A stretch of 20,945 nucleotides of DNA from Chara braunii (taxonomy: Eukaryota > Streptophyta > Charophyceae > Charales > Characeae). The first letter of the stretch is position 1. Every line of letters starts with the position of its first letter. The stretch covers positions 1,566,178 to 1,587,122 of the forward strand of contig BFEA01000067.1 in assembly GCA_003427395.1 (NCBI GenBank), given 5' to 3'. The position numbers were made by a program, and so were the translations under genes. This document shows positions 9,416-19,150 of this stretch, piece after piece. Under the pieces are notes generated by a model. It did not search any database. It worked only from the letters and a program-made list of their open reading frames with translations, and was not told the DNA's origin.

Positions 9416-9559
9416 TCACCCTCGTCTACCTTTCCCCTGTCCTCTCCTCCTCCTTTTCCTCTTTTTCTTCTTCTTTTTCGGATCTAAAAGCTCGCGCGAC
9501 GATACGCGCTGTATATATATATATAAAAATAATAATAATAAAAAAATCTTTTTACTTAC

Positions 9560-9597
9560 CGATCGGGCCAGTTGACGATGAAGGGGCCGCCCGATCG
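9560..9597. repeat. Hairpin copy 1: 9-bp perfect stem, 20-base loop
   Basis: The arm CGATCGGGC at 9560-9568 pairs perfectly with GCCCGATCG at 9589-9597, leaving a 20-base loop. The whole unit recurs 99 bp downstream with two loop substitutions. It could be an RNA structure of the element transcript or a protein-binding palindrome. Position in the noncoding region near the 3' LTR fits either role. Confidence 0.7.
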
Positions 9598-9657
9598 AAT
9601 GTATACTATGGGAGGAGGCGATGGAGGATGCAGGATGCATCCACGTAGATTAGGAAG

Positions 9658-9697
9658 ATGATTGGGCCAGCTGACGATGAAGAGGCCGCCCGATCAT
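9658..9697. repeat. Hairpin copy 2: 10-bp stem with one wobble, 20-base loop
   Basis: The arm ATGATTGGGC at 9658-9667 pairs with GCCCGATCAT at 9688-9697, with one T-G pair and a 20-base loop. Compared with copy 1, the bases outside GATC changed on both sides yet still pair. The loop differs from copy 1 at two positions. Confidence 0.7.
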
Positions 9698-10352
9698 CCA
9701 TGATATGATGGCATCAGCAGTCGGGAGACTGCTAATTTTTCGGAACCCCCTGCGTATCACAGATGTGATAAGCTCAGATCCGTACCGCGCGGCTTGCCGT
9801 ATCCCCGAGGAAAAATCCCGCAGAAGCCCCGATGTACGAACGTGGATAGAAAGGGGTTTTTCTTTCTTTTTGCTTTTGTTTTCTTTTTGAAACAGCTTTT
9901 TCATTTTGTTTGGTTAATAACTCCCGCGGGCGAATAGCGGCCGCGGTATGAAAACCAAGAAACGGGTGCGGTTGGGACTTTTTGAATTTTTGCGCGCGCG
10001 CCCAAGCTCCGGTTTCTTCGTGCGTCTCGCATCCCCGTTTCTTGCTTTTCATCCTCACACCATCTTCCCTTCTTGCTGTGCGTGTTTTCCCCATGCAGGA
10101 CTTTTCGTCTTTCCCTACGCCCAGCTTGATCCTTAACCCGTCTTCCTCCGCGAAGTGATTGGCTGCATAGTTGGGATGCTCGGATCAACGTGGAAAGCGG
10201 AAAATCGCGCACCACTTGGACCAACACCCCAATCACGTAGCCATGCAATCCCGCGGATCAAACCCTCTAACTCCCCACCTCTCTCTCCTGTCCTGCTTAT
10301 CTACACCCTGCGATGCCCGCACCTCGCGCTGTTAACCCGCCGCCTCCCGCGC

Positions 10353-10359
10353 TATAAAT
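10353..10359 (+). promoter_or_regulatory. Candidate TATA box upstream of the recognised LTR
   Basis: TATAAAT lies in GC-rich surroundings and is followed at the right distance by a CT-rich stretch (10368-10390) typical of plant initiator regions. If it belongs to U3 it would drive element transcription, and the LTR would extend left of 10350. No experimental or conservation support is available within the window, because the matching left copy is outside it. Confidence 0.4.
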
Positions 10360-10647
10360 TTGCGCAACCCTCTCCTCTCCCTCTCTTTGATCTTGGCTGC
10401 AATGCTGCGCGAGCTATGCACGAGAGTCCGTGGCGCCGAACAGGCTCGACGAGCCCAAGGACGGGCAGAGTGACGACGTGGGGTGGACCCCGCGGTAGTC
10501 TCAGGGCGAAGCAGTCGGAGGGACTGAGCAGTGGTGGGGATTGGACGCCAGCCGCGGCAGGGCCTTGTGGCTATGGTGGTCGGTGGTCTTGGGAAGTTTT
10601 GAAGGCTGCGCCTAGGGGCAGCAGTTAATTGAAATTTTTGTGTACAA

Positions 10648-11436
10648 GAAGGACTCGCTTTTATCTCCATTGCTGCTTTGTCTATGCATGTCGTGTGTGT
10701 GAAGCCCCGATTGATGGGAGCTGGTTATGTGCATGAGTGACGTCGAAGGTCCATGGATGATTAGATGTCCTGACAAGGGTTGTTGATTGCATGCATGTAT
10801 GTGTGTATGTACTGGTCCGGGTGGGGATGGGAAAACTGAACTGGGGGACCGTCTGCTTAGGAGTATGAGTGTGTTGATCCGGTTGTTCCCCTCCCCTCCG
10901 CGGCCTTTCCTGCGCTCCCGCGCGGGCTTGGCGTAACTCTCTCTCTCTCCCTTTTCGATCGCCTTCCTCTTGAACTAACAATCATCGCCTTTTAGAGCTT
11001 CTCGNCCCCGTNCCGGTGACGTCAACCGCCTGCGTCCGCGCGGACGGTCGACGCCCCTGCCAAGGGGAGAAAGCTTAGATTTCGTCATCCTCCCCCTACG
11101 CACCCACTTTCGAGAGAGAAGAGTTGCGACGTTTGTTGTATAGATTCGGTGTTGGTTCGGATGACCGGGAACGCGGGATCTTGCCCGTGTTCACCACGTT
11201 CCTCCGATTGTCTCATTTCGATACCGACCTTCCCCATCACATATGACGACATCGTCTACTGCGATGCGGACGTACGGCGCGCGCTGAGGCGGACGGAGCA
11301 AGTGTGTTGGCAAGACCCGCCTCGGGCTTGTGAGATAAGGGGGAACGGGTTTGTGTTGATTGATCGCTTTGACTCCCCGACTTTAATATTGCCTTATACG
11401 GGTTTAACGGTGTTGCCCTGGTCGGCCGCTCACGCC
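10648..11436 (+). repeat. 3' long terminal repeat, truncated on the right
   Basis: This is the partner of bases 1-789, gap-free, with 28 mismatches (18 transitions, 10 transversions) apart from two N. Homology stops sharply after 11436, where LINE sequence begins; about 600 bp of LTR present on the left (790-1389) is missing. The left limit given is set by the window start: the preceding bases TGTACAA at 10641-10647 could belong to the LTR as well, and it may extend much further left. Confidence 0.93.
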
Positions 11437-13017
11437 ATAGGACCACCAAATGTGAAATTGGTATTCAATCTTTGTCTCCTCGGAGGTTAGACAGAAGAGG
11501 TTAACTACCATTCGCTTACATGTGCACCAACTGCCTGTCGGTACACACTGATGGATGAAGAGCCATTCCAGACTTGCGTGTTTGACAACTAGGTATCTCT
11601 TCAGTATCTTCCCGAATGATTGAATCCAGGATAGAGTACTGCAGGAAAAACCCAACTTGAGTTGGTTGTGGTCTCCCGTATTCTTCAACACCATGCATAG
11701 CTCATTAGCCTTCGACTTTAGCTTGTAGCCAAGTGAGACCGTGTAGTTGATGATTGAAGTTTGTGCATTGGCTTCTGCTATATTGTTCCAACCATATATT
11801 TCTGCATCAACCTTCCCTTTCTTAACTGGTTGTCCTTCTAACAGCAGTTCGAAGGTAGGGGCTGTCCCTTTTGGAGTTTTCTTGGTTGATTCCTTCACTC
11901 TAATCAGGCTGCAAGAGTCCGCTGACAGGATAGACACTTGATGATTCTGTTGACCTTGACTGGGGTCTTCATTCAGCGGGACCTTCTGAAGACCGTGACA
12001 CCCTGATTTCCACCTGGAACATTTGAGGTTGTCGCCATCCATAATTTATTCAATCTTTCAAAAAAATCCTCCTTCCTCATCATCCACTACCCACATTCCC
12101 TTTTTAAAGGTTTTGGTACACAACATGTCGTTCCACTTTGCAGGGACTGACTGGTGAACAAGGAACAGACAGTTATGCAAAGTGCTATCGAGACCAATCA
12201 CCGCTGCTATTTCCCTTTCCAATTTCCATTCTTTCCTCTTTTCATCCCACAGATCCCTGATCTGTGATATCCCTTTCTATACCCATTTCAAACTAAATCC
12301 CCCTGCATTGTCCCTAATCTTCAGGGTATACCCTTGAGGAGTCTTGATAAGCTGATTTTCGAAGACATGTTGAAGGAGAACTTCATTTATGGCCTTTGGT
12401 TCTCTGAGCCATGCCTCCAGGATTGGCTTCCAAACCTCCGATTGAATCATTTTGTTAAGGAAGGGATGAAGTAACAGAGAGACCCATACATCCTTGGGTC
12501 TGGAAAGTCCCCACTCCTTGGCCAGCAAAGCCTCTGCCAGTAAGATCCATGGTTCACTAACAGGATCCAGAAGACCCCTTATCACCCACTTGCACAAAAG
12601 GGTTTGGTTTTGGATCAGCAGATCCAATAAACCTAGACCTCCATTATTGCGTTTTTGGGTTATCTTCCACCATGCAACTTTGGGCAAAGCATTGCCACAT
12701 TCCACTGTACTTTTCCATAGGTAGTTCGTTGTCTTCTTTCGGATTCTCTTGGCTGATGAAGGTGTCAAGGCCCTGATCGTAAGAACATACCAGAGAATTG
12801 AGAAGACCAACGCGTTGATGACCAAGGCTCTTCCAAACAGAGAGATGGACCAGAAGGATGACCATCTGGCTAGTCCGTTGTAAACCTTGTCCTCAAGAAG
12901 TTGATTTTGTCTAGCTTGGCAATTTGAAAAGGATATCTTCACTCCCAGAAAACGTTTTGAAGATTCACTAGATCTGAGTTCTAAGCCCAAATCTAAGGTG
13001 AGTGGAGAGTCATCATT
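11437..13017 (-). pseudogene. LINE X, 3' part of ORF2: thumb, linker and RVT zinc-binding region
   Basis: Read on the - strand, the frame enters right at the A-tail of LINE B2 and shows the post-RT block SSKRFLGVKIS, then ARWSSFWSISLFGRALVINA, the conserved KVAWWKITQKRNNGGLGLLD, and a linker. It reaches a zinc-binding-like end (HASLEWLFIHQCVPT, CTCK, FCLTSEET) near 11440-11560. The frame is the same throughout, broken by TAG at 12277-12279 and by two stops near 12048-12060. This is what should follow the RT core of LINE X found at 16860-18072, so I read it as the displaced second half of that element. It is cut at 11437 by the LTR junction, losing the last part of ORF2, the 3' UTR and the tail. 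Confidence 0.8.
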
Positions 13018-13580
13018 ATTTTTTTTATTTTATTTTTTTTAATTGGCTCCATTCTATTGGTTGGGAGCTGCACCTGTTGGAAACCGGGTCCAGCGTCCCA
13101 TTAACAGAATAAATAGGCAATAGTTGGTACCTCTTCACCCCCCTTCGGAGGGTGCCATAGTTGGTACCTCTTCACCCCCCTTCGTAGGGCGCCAAATATT
13201 TTCTTTCTACATTAGCACCACAAGCTATCCCTAGGGTCAAGATCACTTAGTTAATCTAAACCATACCAACTCAAAGGAACCAAGCACAAAGATGATAATG
13301 AGAATGGGTCAGGGAAGTTTGATAATGGCCTCAGCGGGATCGAAGGATCCACATTAGTCCAATCATGAAAAGATAGTTGATAGATCCTTCTGAATTCTGG
13401 CTGCCCCCCTTTCATATTCACTCTTTTCTCTCCCTTCTACTTTATCACTCCCACCTTTCCTTCCTTGGTATCCCCCAACCAGTCGCTGCTGAATTGTTGA
13501 ATGTGACGGTCAATTTCCAATTGGATCGAAACATGTTGAATATTTTCTTTGACTTTATCCCATTGAGCCAATATCTCAGT
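13018..13580 (-). mobile_element. LINE B2 3' untranslated region and A-tail
   Basis: On the - strand this is the end of B2. The interrupted T-rich run at 13018-13040 is the A-tail (on the opposite strand). The adjoining 55 bp (GGCTCC to AGCGTCCC, 13045-13099) closely match the B1 end at 15607-15661. The segment around 13315-13370 also matches B1 at about 16030-16080. It contains a 37-bp tandem duplication (13120-13193). No gene is present. Confidence 0.8.
13120..13193 (-). repeat. 37-bp tandem duplication in the B2 3' UTR
   Basis: Units 13120-13156 and 13157-13193 differ at two positions. On the - strand each contains a CACCC or CGCCC arm that can pair with a downstream GGGTG, a small hairpin. 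B1 has one related copy at about 15747-15772. A 3' hairpin recognised by the RT is known for some LINEs; a role here is inference. Confidence 0.75.
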
Positions 13581-15480
13581 TTAATTCTGTTGTTTTATTG
13601 AATCTATGAATTCTGGGCCTTCCAGCCTAACTCCTTCCATCTCATTCATACAACGTCTGTGCCAAAGGGCCCATAAGATGACTCTCCTCCCAACCTGATA
13701 GAGATTTTGAGTGAAATCATCCAGCAAAGGGGGATTCCGTGTTTCACATAGAAGGGCTTTCCAATCCCATAGCCAAGGGTATGAAGATGTGAGTTGACTC
13801 CAGATCCTATCCCACCACCTCCATAACCATACCGCACTGGGACACTGTGTTCTATGGTTTTTGGAATTGCTCTTGATGGGAAGGTTGATGTACAAAACTT
13901 GCACCAGGGTAGGGCTAAACCCCTTTGTTCAAGATTAGTTATGTCTATAATCCAATCATTTGTGGGAAGACAGCGATGATCAACTGCCATTGCAGTGAGG
14001 CAACCTTAGCCGGTTTGATTTTAATGGTTCTAAACCATTTGATAGAGCGCAATGAATCTTTACTAATGTTCAAATGTCTCATCCAACGATCTTCCACTTT
14101 ATCTCTTATATTAAAAGACGGTCTCAACATCCGATAAGTGGACTGGACTGTTAGAGTGTGTAATGAACGAGTCCAGGTTCGTTTTCCTCCTTTTGAAGTC
14201 CAGGTCCATTGAACTGGGTCTAAGGCCAAATTGTCTATTAACTGATTTGGTCTAAATGTCATTCATTGATCCTTGTCCTTCAAAACTCTGATTCTGAAAA
14301 CTTGGTCCATCTGGTACCATTTAGTTTCTTGGGGTTGTCCTGAAAAAAGAAAATTTTGGTGATCTATCGAGAAGATGGAGGTTAGCACCGTTGAGTCATC
14401 TCCTAGCATGACCGCATTCCCTATCTGCTGCTTGTCATCAGAAAAACCTACCCAATCTCCCTCTTGGAAGTTTGACCCTTTTCTTAATATTCCATCGAGT
14501 ATCTCCAGTACCGAAGCTTGGTTTGGAGCTGGTCTGAGGTGTACCAATCCTTTGTTTCTTTGTTCCATATGTCCTTCCCATTCTTAACCCATCCTCGCCA
14601 AGGAGAGTCCATGTAGTGTAACATGCATCCATGTGAATCTGTGATAAATCTGTTATTGAACTGTGGTTGTCGACAGACTTCCTCCCATCTTATCGGGGGA
14701 CACTTGTCTTGTAACGATAACTTTTTCCATGTTATAAGGAGGTTAGGCCAGAATGTATCCCTTTTTATATCTGCCCTTGCTGTTCGTCTGTCTGTTTTGA
14801 TCTCTTGTGTTGTTGCTAGCGAGACACCTCTTGGAATTGACCAACTCCTGTTTTCCAACCATATCATTGGGTCAATATCATTTGGTACTTCTGGTGCCAA
14901 TCTCACTATCTGCTCCCATGCTAGGATCTGCCAAGGAGTTTGTGGGTTGAAGAGTAGTTTTTTGATCCATTGAATAGATAGAGCCTGAGATTGCGTGTGT
15001 GGATCCATGATACCTGGTCCTCCTTTTACTTTGGGCTGGATTAGCGTCTGCCATGCAACTCTGCTGATTATATTTTTGCATTCATGATTCCCTATCCATA
15101 AGTATGCAGTGATCAGTTTTTTCAGTGATTGGAAACTCATCTTATCTAAAGGTCAGATAGCAGATTTATACCATAGAGATGCTAGATTACATTATTTATC
15201 ACAAGCGTTCTCCCTATTAGTGATGTTTGTTTATCTTTCCATACTTCCATTTTGGCTAAGGCTGGTTCCGAAATCCACTGATTGTTTGTTTGCGGTTTTC
15301 CTTCTGCTGATAGGGTAATCCCCAAAACCCTAATTGGTGATAAAAGTGGAATCCAATGAAATTTGGGCTCCTCAGGTGGCCTCACCCCTTGGTGATGGAT
15401 CCACCATCCTTGGGTTTTTGTACCCCGGTTGATCCTCATGTCTGAGAGAAAGCAAAACTTATCCATCAATCCTTTAATGA

Positions 15481-15483
<3 letters not shown>
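13581..15483 (-). pseudogene. LINE B2 ORF2, from after RT motif C to the C-terminus, several frameshifts
   Basis: From right to left on the - strand: an RT end (DKFCFLSDMRINRGTKTQGW), then RVLGITLS, KDKQTSLIGRTLVINNVI, MSFQSLKKLITAYLW, SRVAWQTLIQPKVKGGPGI (~15050), a linker, WMRHLNIS (~14080), KPAKVASLQWQ, and the zinc-binding region with LPWCKFC and IPKTIEH (13850-13925). Reading changes frame near 15150, 14500, 13970 and 13880, with an in-frame TGA at 14263-14265, so it is long dead. The right edge meets the A-tail of B1 in mid-RT. Its missing upstream neighbour, motif C, lies at 16806-16861. Confidence 0.85.

Positions 15484-15520
<37 letters not shown>
15484..15520 (-). mobile_element. 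A-tail of LINE B1 (37 T on the + strand)
   Basis: An uninterrupted run of 37 T on the + strand is a 37-base A-tail for a - strand LINE. It joins the B1 3' UTR on its right and cuts into the RT of B2 on its left. Its purity, compared with the interrupted tail of B2 at 13018-13040, fits B1 being the younger insertion. Length may be imprecise from sequencing. Confidence 0.9.
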
Positions 15521-15524
<4 letters not shown>

Positions 15525-16196
15525 ATTATTATAAACATCCTTGCTGGGGAAAAGAGGGGATGCTGATAAGAGCAGACACCCCCTCTAATCTCCCTGCTCG
15601 CGCGATGGCTCCGTTCCATTGGTGGGGAGCTGCACCTGCTGGAAAACGGGTCCAGCGTCCCTTTACATCATGATCACTTAAAGAGACACCGAACTACACA
15701 TACTGGGAACTGGGTCCAGCATCCCTTCTGAAACGATCAGAGCATCCTTGTGCCTCTTCACCCTGAAAGGGCGCCAAAAAATCGTGACCATTTAGCACCT
15801 CTAATCCTCCTATTATCAGAGACTTTCCCCTTTGAAAAATAGGCCCAGCGGTTTGTCTGGGACTAATATTGATGCTTGCTGAGATACCGATCTTTTGAAA
15901 CTGCAATTTGTGTCTAACTGCCAAAAACCTTCCCCGCAGACAGGTAGACAAAATACAGAGACTACTACTGTCAAGCATGTCCATACCATGAAATAGGAAC
16001 TAAGGCAAGCTTGGATGGAGGGAAAGGATCAGGGAATTCAGAAAAGGGCCTGAGGGGGATGGAGGGATCGATGTTGGTCCAATCATTAAAGTGTAAGATA
16101 TACTTTCTTGGGGGCTCATCCTGAGCAATCTCACACCCTCCATTCCATTTAACCTGTCCTATTTTACCTCCTTGGTCCCCTCCAAGCCAGTTTTGA
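15521..16196 (-). mobile_element. LINE B1 3' untranslated region
   Basis: This matches the B2 3' end from GGCTCC (15607) rightwards, and has about 86 extra bases (15521-15606) between that point and the tail. It holds two copies of a GGGTCCAGCRTCCC motif (about 15648-15661 and 15712-15725). It has no supported ORF. Together with 16197-16805 it makes a 5'-truncated B-family copy. Confidence 0.8.
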
Positions 16197-16805
16197 TTAA
16201 ATGTTTTTATGTGCTGTTCGATATCCTTTTCTGTTTTTAGAGTTTTTAATCTTTTCTTTGACAAAATCCCATCTGAAGTTGATTTCTAATTGGACTTGCT
16301 GTTTAATGGAGTCTGTGAACTCAGTGCCATCGAGTCGTGCACCCTCCATTTCAAACGTACACCTACGCGTCCATATGGCCCATATGATAGCTCTTCTTCC
16401 AATCGTGAATAGATTGGTTGTGAAGTTATCATCGCTGGATGAGACCCAGGTTTCCAGAAGGAGGGCTTTCCAATTCCATGACCATGGTAGAGAGGTTCCA
16501 ATCTGATCCCAAATCCTATCCCACCAGCGCCAGATCCATACCACACATGGGCACTGTAGAAATATATGCTCTATGGTTTCCGGGATCAATTTGGATGGAA
16601 AGGCAGATCTGCAGAATTTGCACCAGGGAAGGGCTATACCCCTTTGCTCCAGTGTCGTTCTATCAATAATCCAGTCATGGTTGGCAAGCATCGGTGAGTG
16701 ATTTGCCATTGTAGTGATGCAACTTTCGCTGGTTTGGATTTGGTTGAATGGAACCATTTAACTGACCGGAGATCTTCTTTGCTTATATTCAAGTGTCTCA
16801 TCCAT
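16197..16805 (-). pseudogene. LINE B1 ORF2 C-terminal fragment with RVT zinc-binding region
   Basis: On the - strand it opens at WMRHLNISKEDLRS and runs through KPAKVASLQWQ to the zinc-binding region LPWCKFC, then IPETIEHIFLQCP, then Trp-rich WIWRWWDRIW. It closes with a lysine-rich tail at 16197. One frameshift lies near 16690. It is very similar in order and wording to B2 at 13581-14110. Nothing upstream of WMRHLNIS belongs to this copy, so it is 5'-truncated, which is usual for target-primed reverse transcription. Confidence 0.85.
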
Positions 16806-16861
16806 CTCTCTGAGGCATCTGCCATTAGTGAGAGGTCATCCGCAAACAGTGAGCAAACAGT
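16806..16861 (-). pseudogene. Short B2 fragment carrying a second RT motif C
   Basis: On the - strand this encodes SLFADDLSLMADASE, a clean LINE motif C, with FADD at 16835-16846. Motif C of LINE X is already present at 16976-16987, so this is a second one about 130 bp away. It fits as the 5'-truncated start of B2: what should come next in an RT is the B2 segment beginning at 15483. Boundaries are good to about ten bases. I found no convincing long target-site duplication. Confidence 0.65.
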
Positions 16862-18072
16862 TAAGGCGACTGACTTTTTCCAACTAATCCTCGTTTTCGA
16901 GGCTTCTTCGAAAAGAAAGAGACAGTTTGAAACAACCTGCAAGGATGAAACGGAGTTAGTGGAAATGACCGACATGTCATCAACAAACGATGGGGCTTAG
17001 ATTTCATGTTGGGCATCAAATCTGAGTCCTCTGATATTGGGTGAGGCTTTCATCATGTCAAGAAGAACCTTCTGTTGGAGGACGTACAACAGGATCTCGT
17101 GAGGACAAAAGAGTCAGACTTCATACAATTCACGACTACTGACGCTTGGGAGTCTAAGTACAAAAATTTAACCCATGTCCTGAAGTTGGGACCGAAGCCC
17201 CTCCTAGCGATAACTTCCAGGGTGAAACTCCAATTCACCCTGTCGTACGCTTTCTCAAAGTCGATCAAGAGTATGACCTCATCAGATTACCGTTCTGTAA
17301 TGACTTTCATCACCTGTATGATTGTCATCACATTATCTAATACTTGTCTGCCTGCCACGAAGCCAGACTGGTCCGGGTGTACCAAGGTGGGTATAATCTT
17401 ACGGATTCTCAATGAAAGAACCTTGGCTAACAATTTCCCTTGGGCATTGAGAAGAGTAATCGGTCGCCAATTACGGACATCTGCCTTATCGTTCTTCTTG
17501 TATAATAGGGAAATAGTTCCTTCCATCATCCATTTTTCCAGACGATAACTTTCCAACACATTATTGAAAATTTTGAGAAGGATAGGACCGAATATAGGCC
17601 AGAAGGTGTTATAGAATTCTATAGGCAGTCCATCTGGCCCGGGACACTTTCCAGTTGTTATATTGTTCTTTGCTCTGGATAGTTATTCCAATGTGATTTT
17701 ATCATCCAGTTCCGTTCTGCTTGTCTGTGAGATCTGAGACATGTTATTGCCCCACAGTGCTTCTTCATTGTCCAGGCTCACCAAGGGAGCATCCAGATTC
17801 TTTTCTGAACTCAAAAGGTCAGCGTAGAAGATTCTCACATACTTGCACATGTCATTTGTTGTGCGTGCCACAGGGGCGTATGGGTCAAAAGGGTGGTTTA
17901 TCTCTCTCATAATAGACCGACCTCCCTTTTGAGATGCCTTGGAAAAGAACTGTTTGGTTATCCTGTCCTGTCTCAAAATATTAGACACTGCCCAATGTTG
18001 TGCTCATTGCTCTTCTTGTTGGATTTGATAATTTTGCCATTCCGTTGAGATTCTTTCTCTCTTTTCCACCCA
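16862..18072 (-). pseudogene. LINE X ORF2, linker and reverse transcriptase core
   Basis: This RT would carry out target-primed reverse transcription of the LINE RNA. On the - strand: a helical linker (ITKQFFSKASQKGGRS), the domain-0 block GKCPGPDGLPIEFY (~17635-17665), GTISLLYKK, NWRPITLLN, HPDQSGFVAGRQ (~17340-17380), motif A IDFEKAYDRVNW with Asp at 17260-17262, and motif C FVDD at 16976-16987. The end is SKTRISWKKS at about 16871-16900. The frame is shared with the endonuclease, with stops at 18073-18075, 18004-18006, 17683-17685 and 17287-17289. The motif B region (the usual RQGCPLSP block) is missing near 17095 together with a frame change, which alone should kill activity. Downstream sequence is displaced to 13017. 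Confidence 0.88.
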
Positions 18073-19150
18073 CTAATCCATATCCTGATTGGTTGAGACC
18101 AATCTCTTCTCGATGGCTTCAATCTGCCTACGGAAAGAATCCTCTTTCTTTAGGCGGTCACGGCCCAAAACGAAGGAGAAGAGTTGGAACCAACCTGCAG
18201 TTTCTCTGATCCCTTGATCGAACCTATCGACCAGGTCCCTTTCCTTCACTTCCTGTGAGCTCCATTGAGTGTCAAAATCCTGAACCCGTTCTTTGACCCC
18301 ATCGACATCCAGTGTGCAAAGATTTAATCGAAAAATTTCCTTCTTTCTGATCACATTATTTTTTGCACTAATATCCAAAGAGATGGGTTTGTGGTCAGAA
18401 GTTGGGTCTGTGTGAACTGTCGTTATAATTATCATATCCCAAACTGCAGAGCGAACCAACCAATAATCAAGCCGTTTTTGGATCGACGGACCAGATGTTG
18501 AGGACCAGGTGAAAGTTTGAGCGAGAGGGTTCAATTCTCCGTAAACGTCACGCAGACCATGATTCCTGATAAAGTCTTTGAGTGCTCTTGCATAAGCAAG
18601 ATTACCATTTCTAGTGGAGGAGTCTAGACTGGGGTCCGCTGCAATGTTTTAGTCTCCCCCAATGACTAGATTGGAGGAGTCTGGTATGATATGGTCAATT
18701 GCTTCCATGAATAGAAACCTTTCTCTGTGATCTGACGACATGTACATGGAGAAAAACACCCATTCCTCATGCTCAATCTGCAACTTCACCCAATTCCAGC
18801 GTCCAAATGAGTCTGCCTAGTGATCTACTGTTGTGCATTGAAGATCCTTGTGGACGAGGATTGCGGTTCCTCCTTTTTAGCCCTCTGCTGGGGACCACCA
18901 TTGGGGACCAGACCACCAACCCGCAATGTCATCTATATTTGTCTGGTTTAATTTCATTTCTTGTAGGAGGATTATTTGAGCATGATTTTGATGAATCCAT
19001 GCCTTGAGTCGTGATTTCTTCTTCCTGCCGTTACTGTCACCAAGACCACATAGGTGTTGGTTGGTTCTGATGAGTGGCAACTGATTGCCAGGGAGCCTTG
19101 ACGAGATCTTTGAAATGTTTAGAGACAAAATTCCTAGCCCCTGCTAAGTG
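18073..19150 (-). pseudogene. LINE X ORF2, APE-type endonuclease domain
   Basis: This domain nicks target DNA to prime reverse transcription. Recognisable pieces in one frame on the - strand: CGLGDSNGRKK near the start, IILLQEMKL with the metal-binding Glu at 18958-18960, KGGTAILV, a GD-stop-N at about 18646-18654 where the family has GDFN or GDWN, KRLDYWLV, and SDHKPISLDI with the catalytic SDH at 18391-18399. Stops are at 18877-18879, 18817-18819 and 18649-18651. The order is that of exonuclease/endonuclease/phosphatase domains in L1-clade LINEs. No clear ATG start is visible; the frame is open upstream to about 19150. Confidence 0.88.

Larger units (their letters stand above)
9416..10640. 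other. Noncoding 3' region between aORF2 and the recognised LTR
   Basis: No convincing gene lies here. It starts with a pyrimidine-rich tract, then an AT-rich run of TA and AAT repeats (about 9512-9546), the duplicated hairpin (9560-9697), a T-rich tract (~9855-9905), and a TATA box at 10353. Short open frames on both strands are low-complexity or GC-driven and are not called. I could not identify a convincing polypurine tract. Part of this stretch may be the U3 portion of the right LTR, whose left counterpart would lie before the window. Confidence 0.6.

Noticed and set aside
16835-16987. A natural RT with two active-site boxes
   Set aside because: Nested insertion accounts for the second box and for the displaced thumb and zinc-binding parts.
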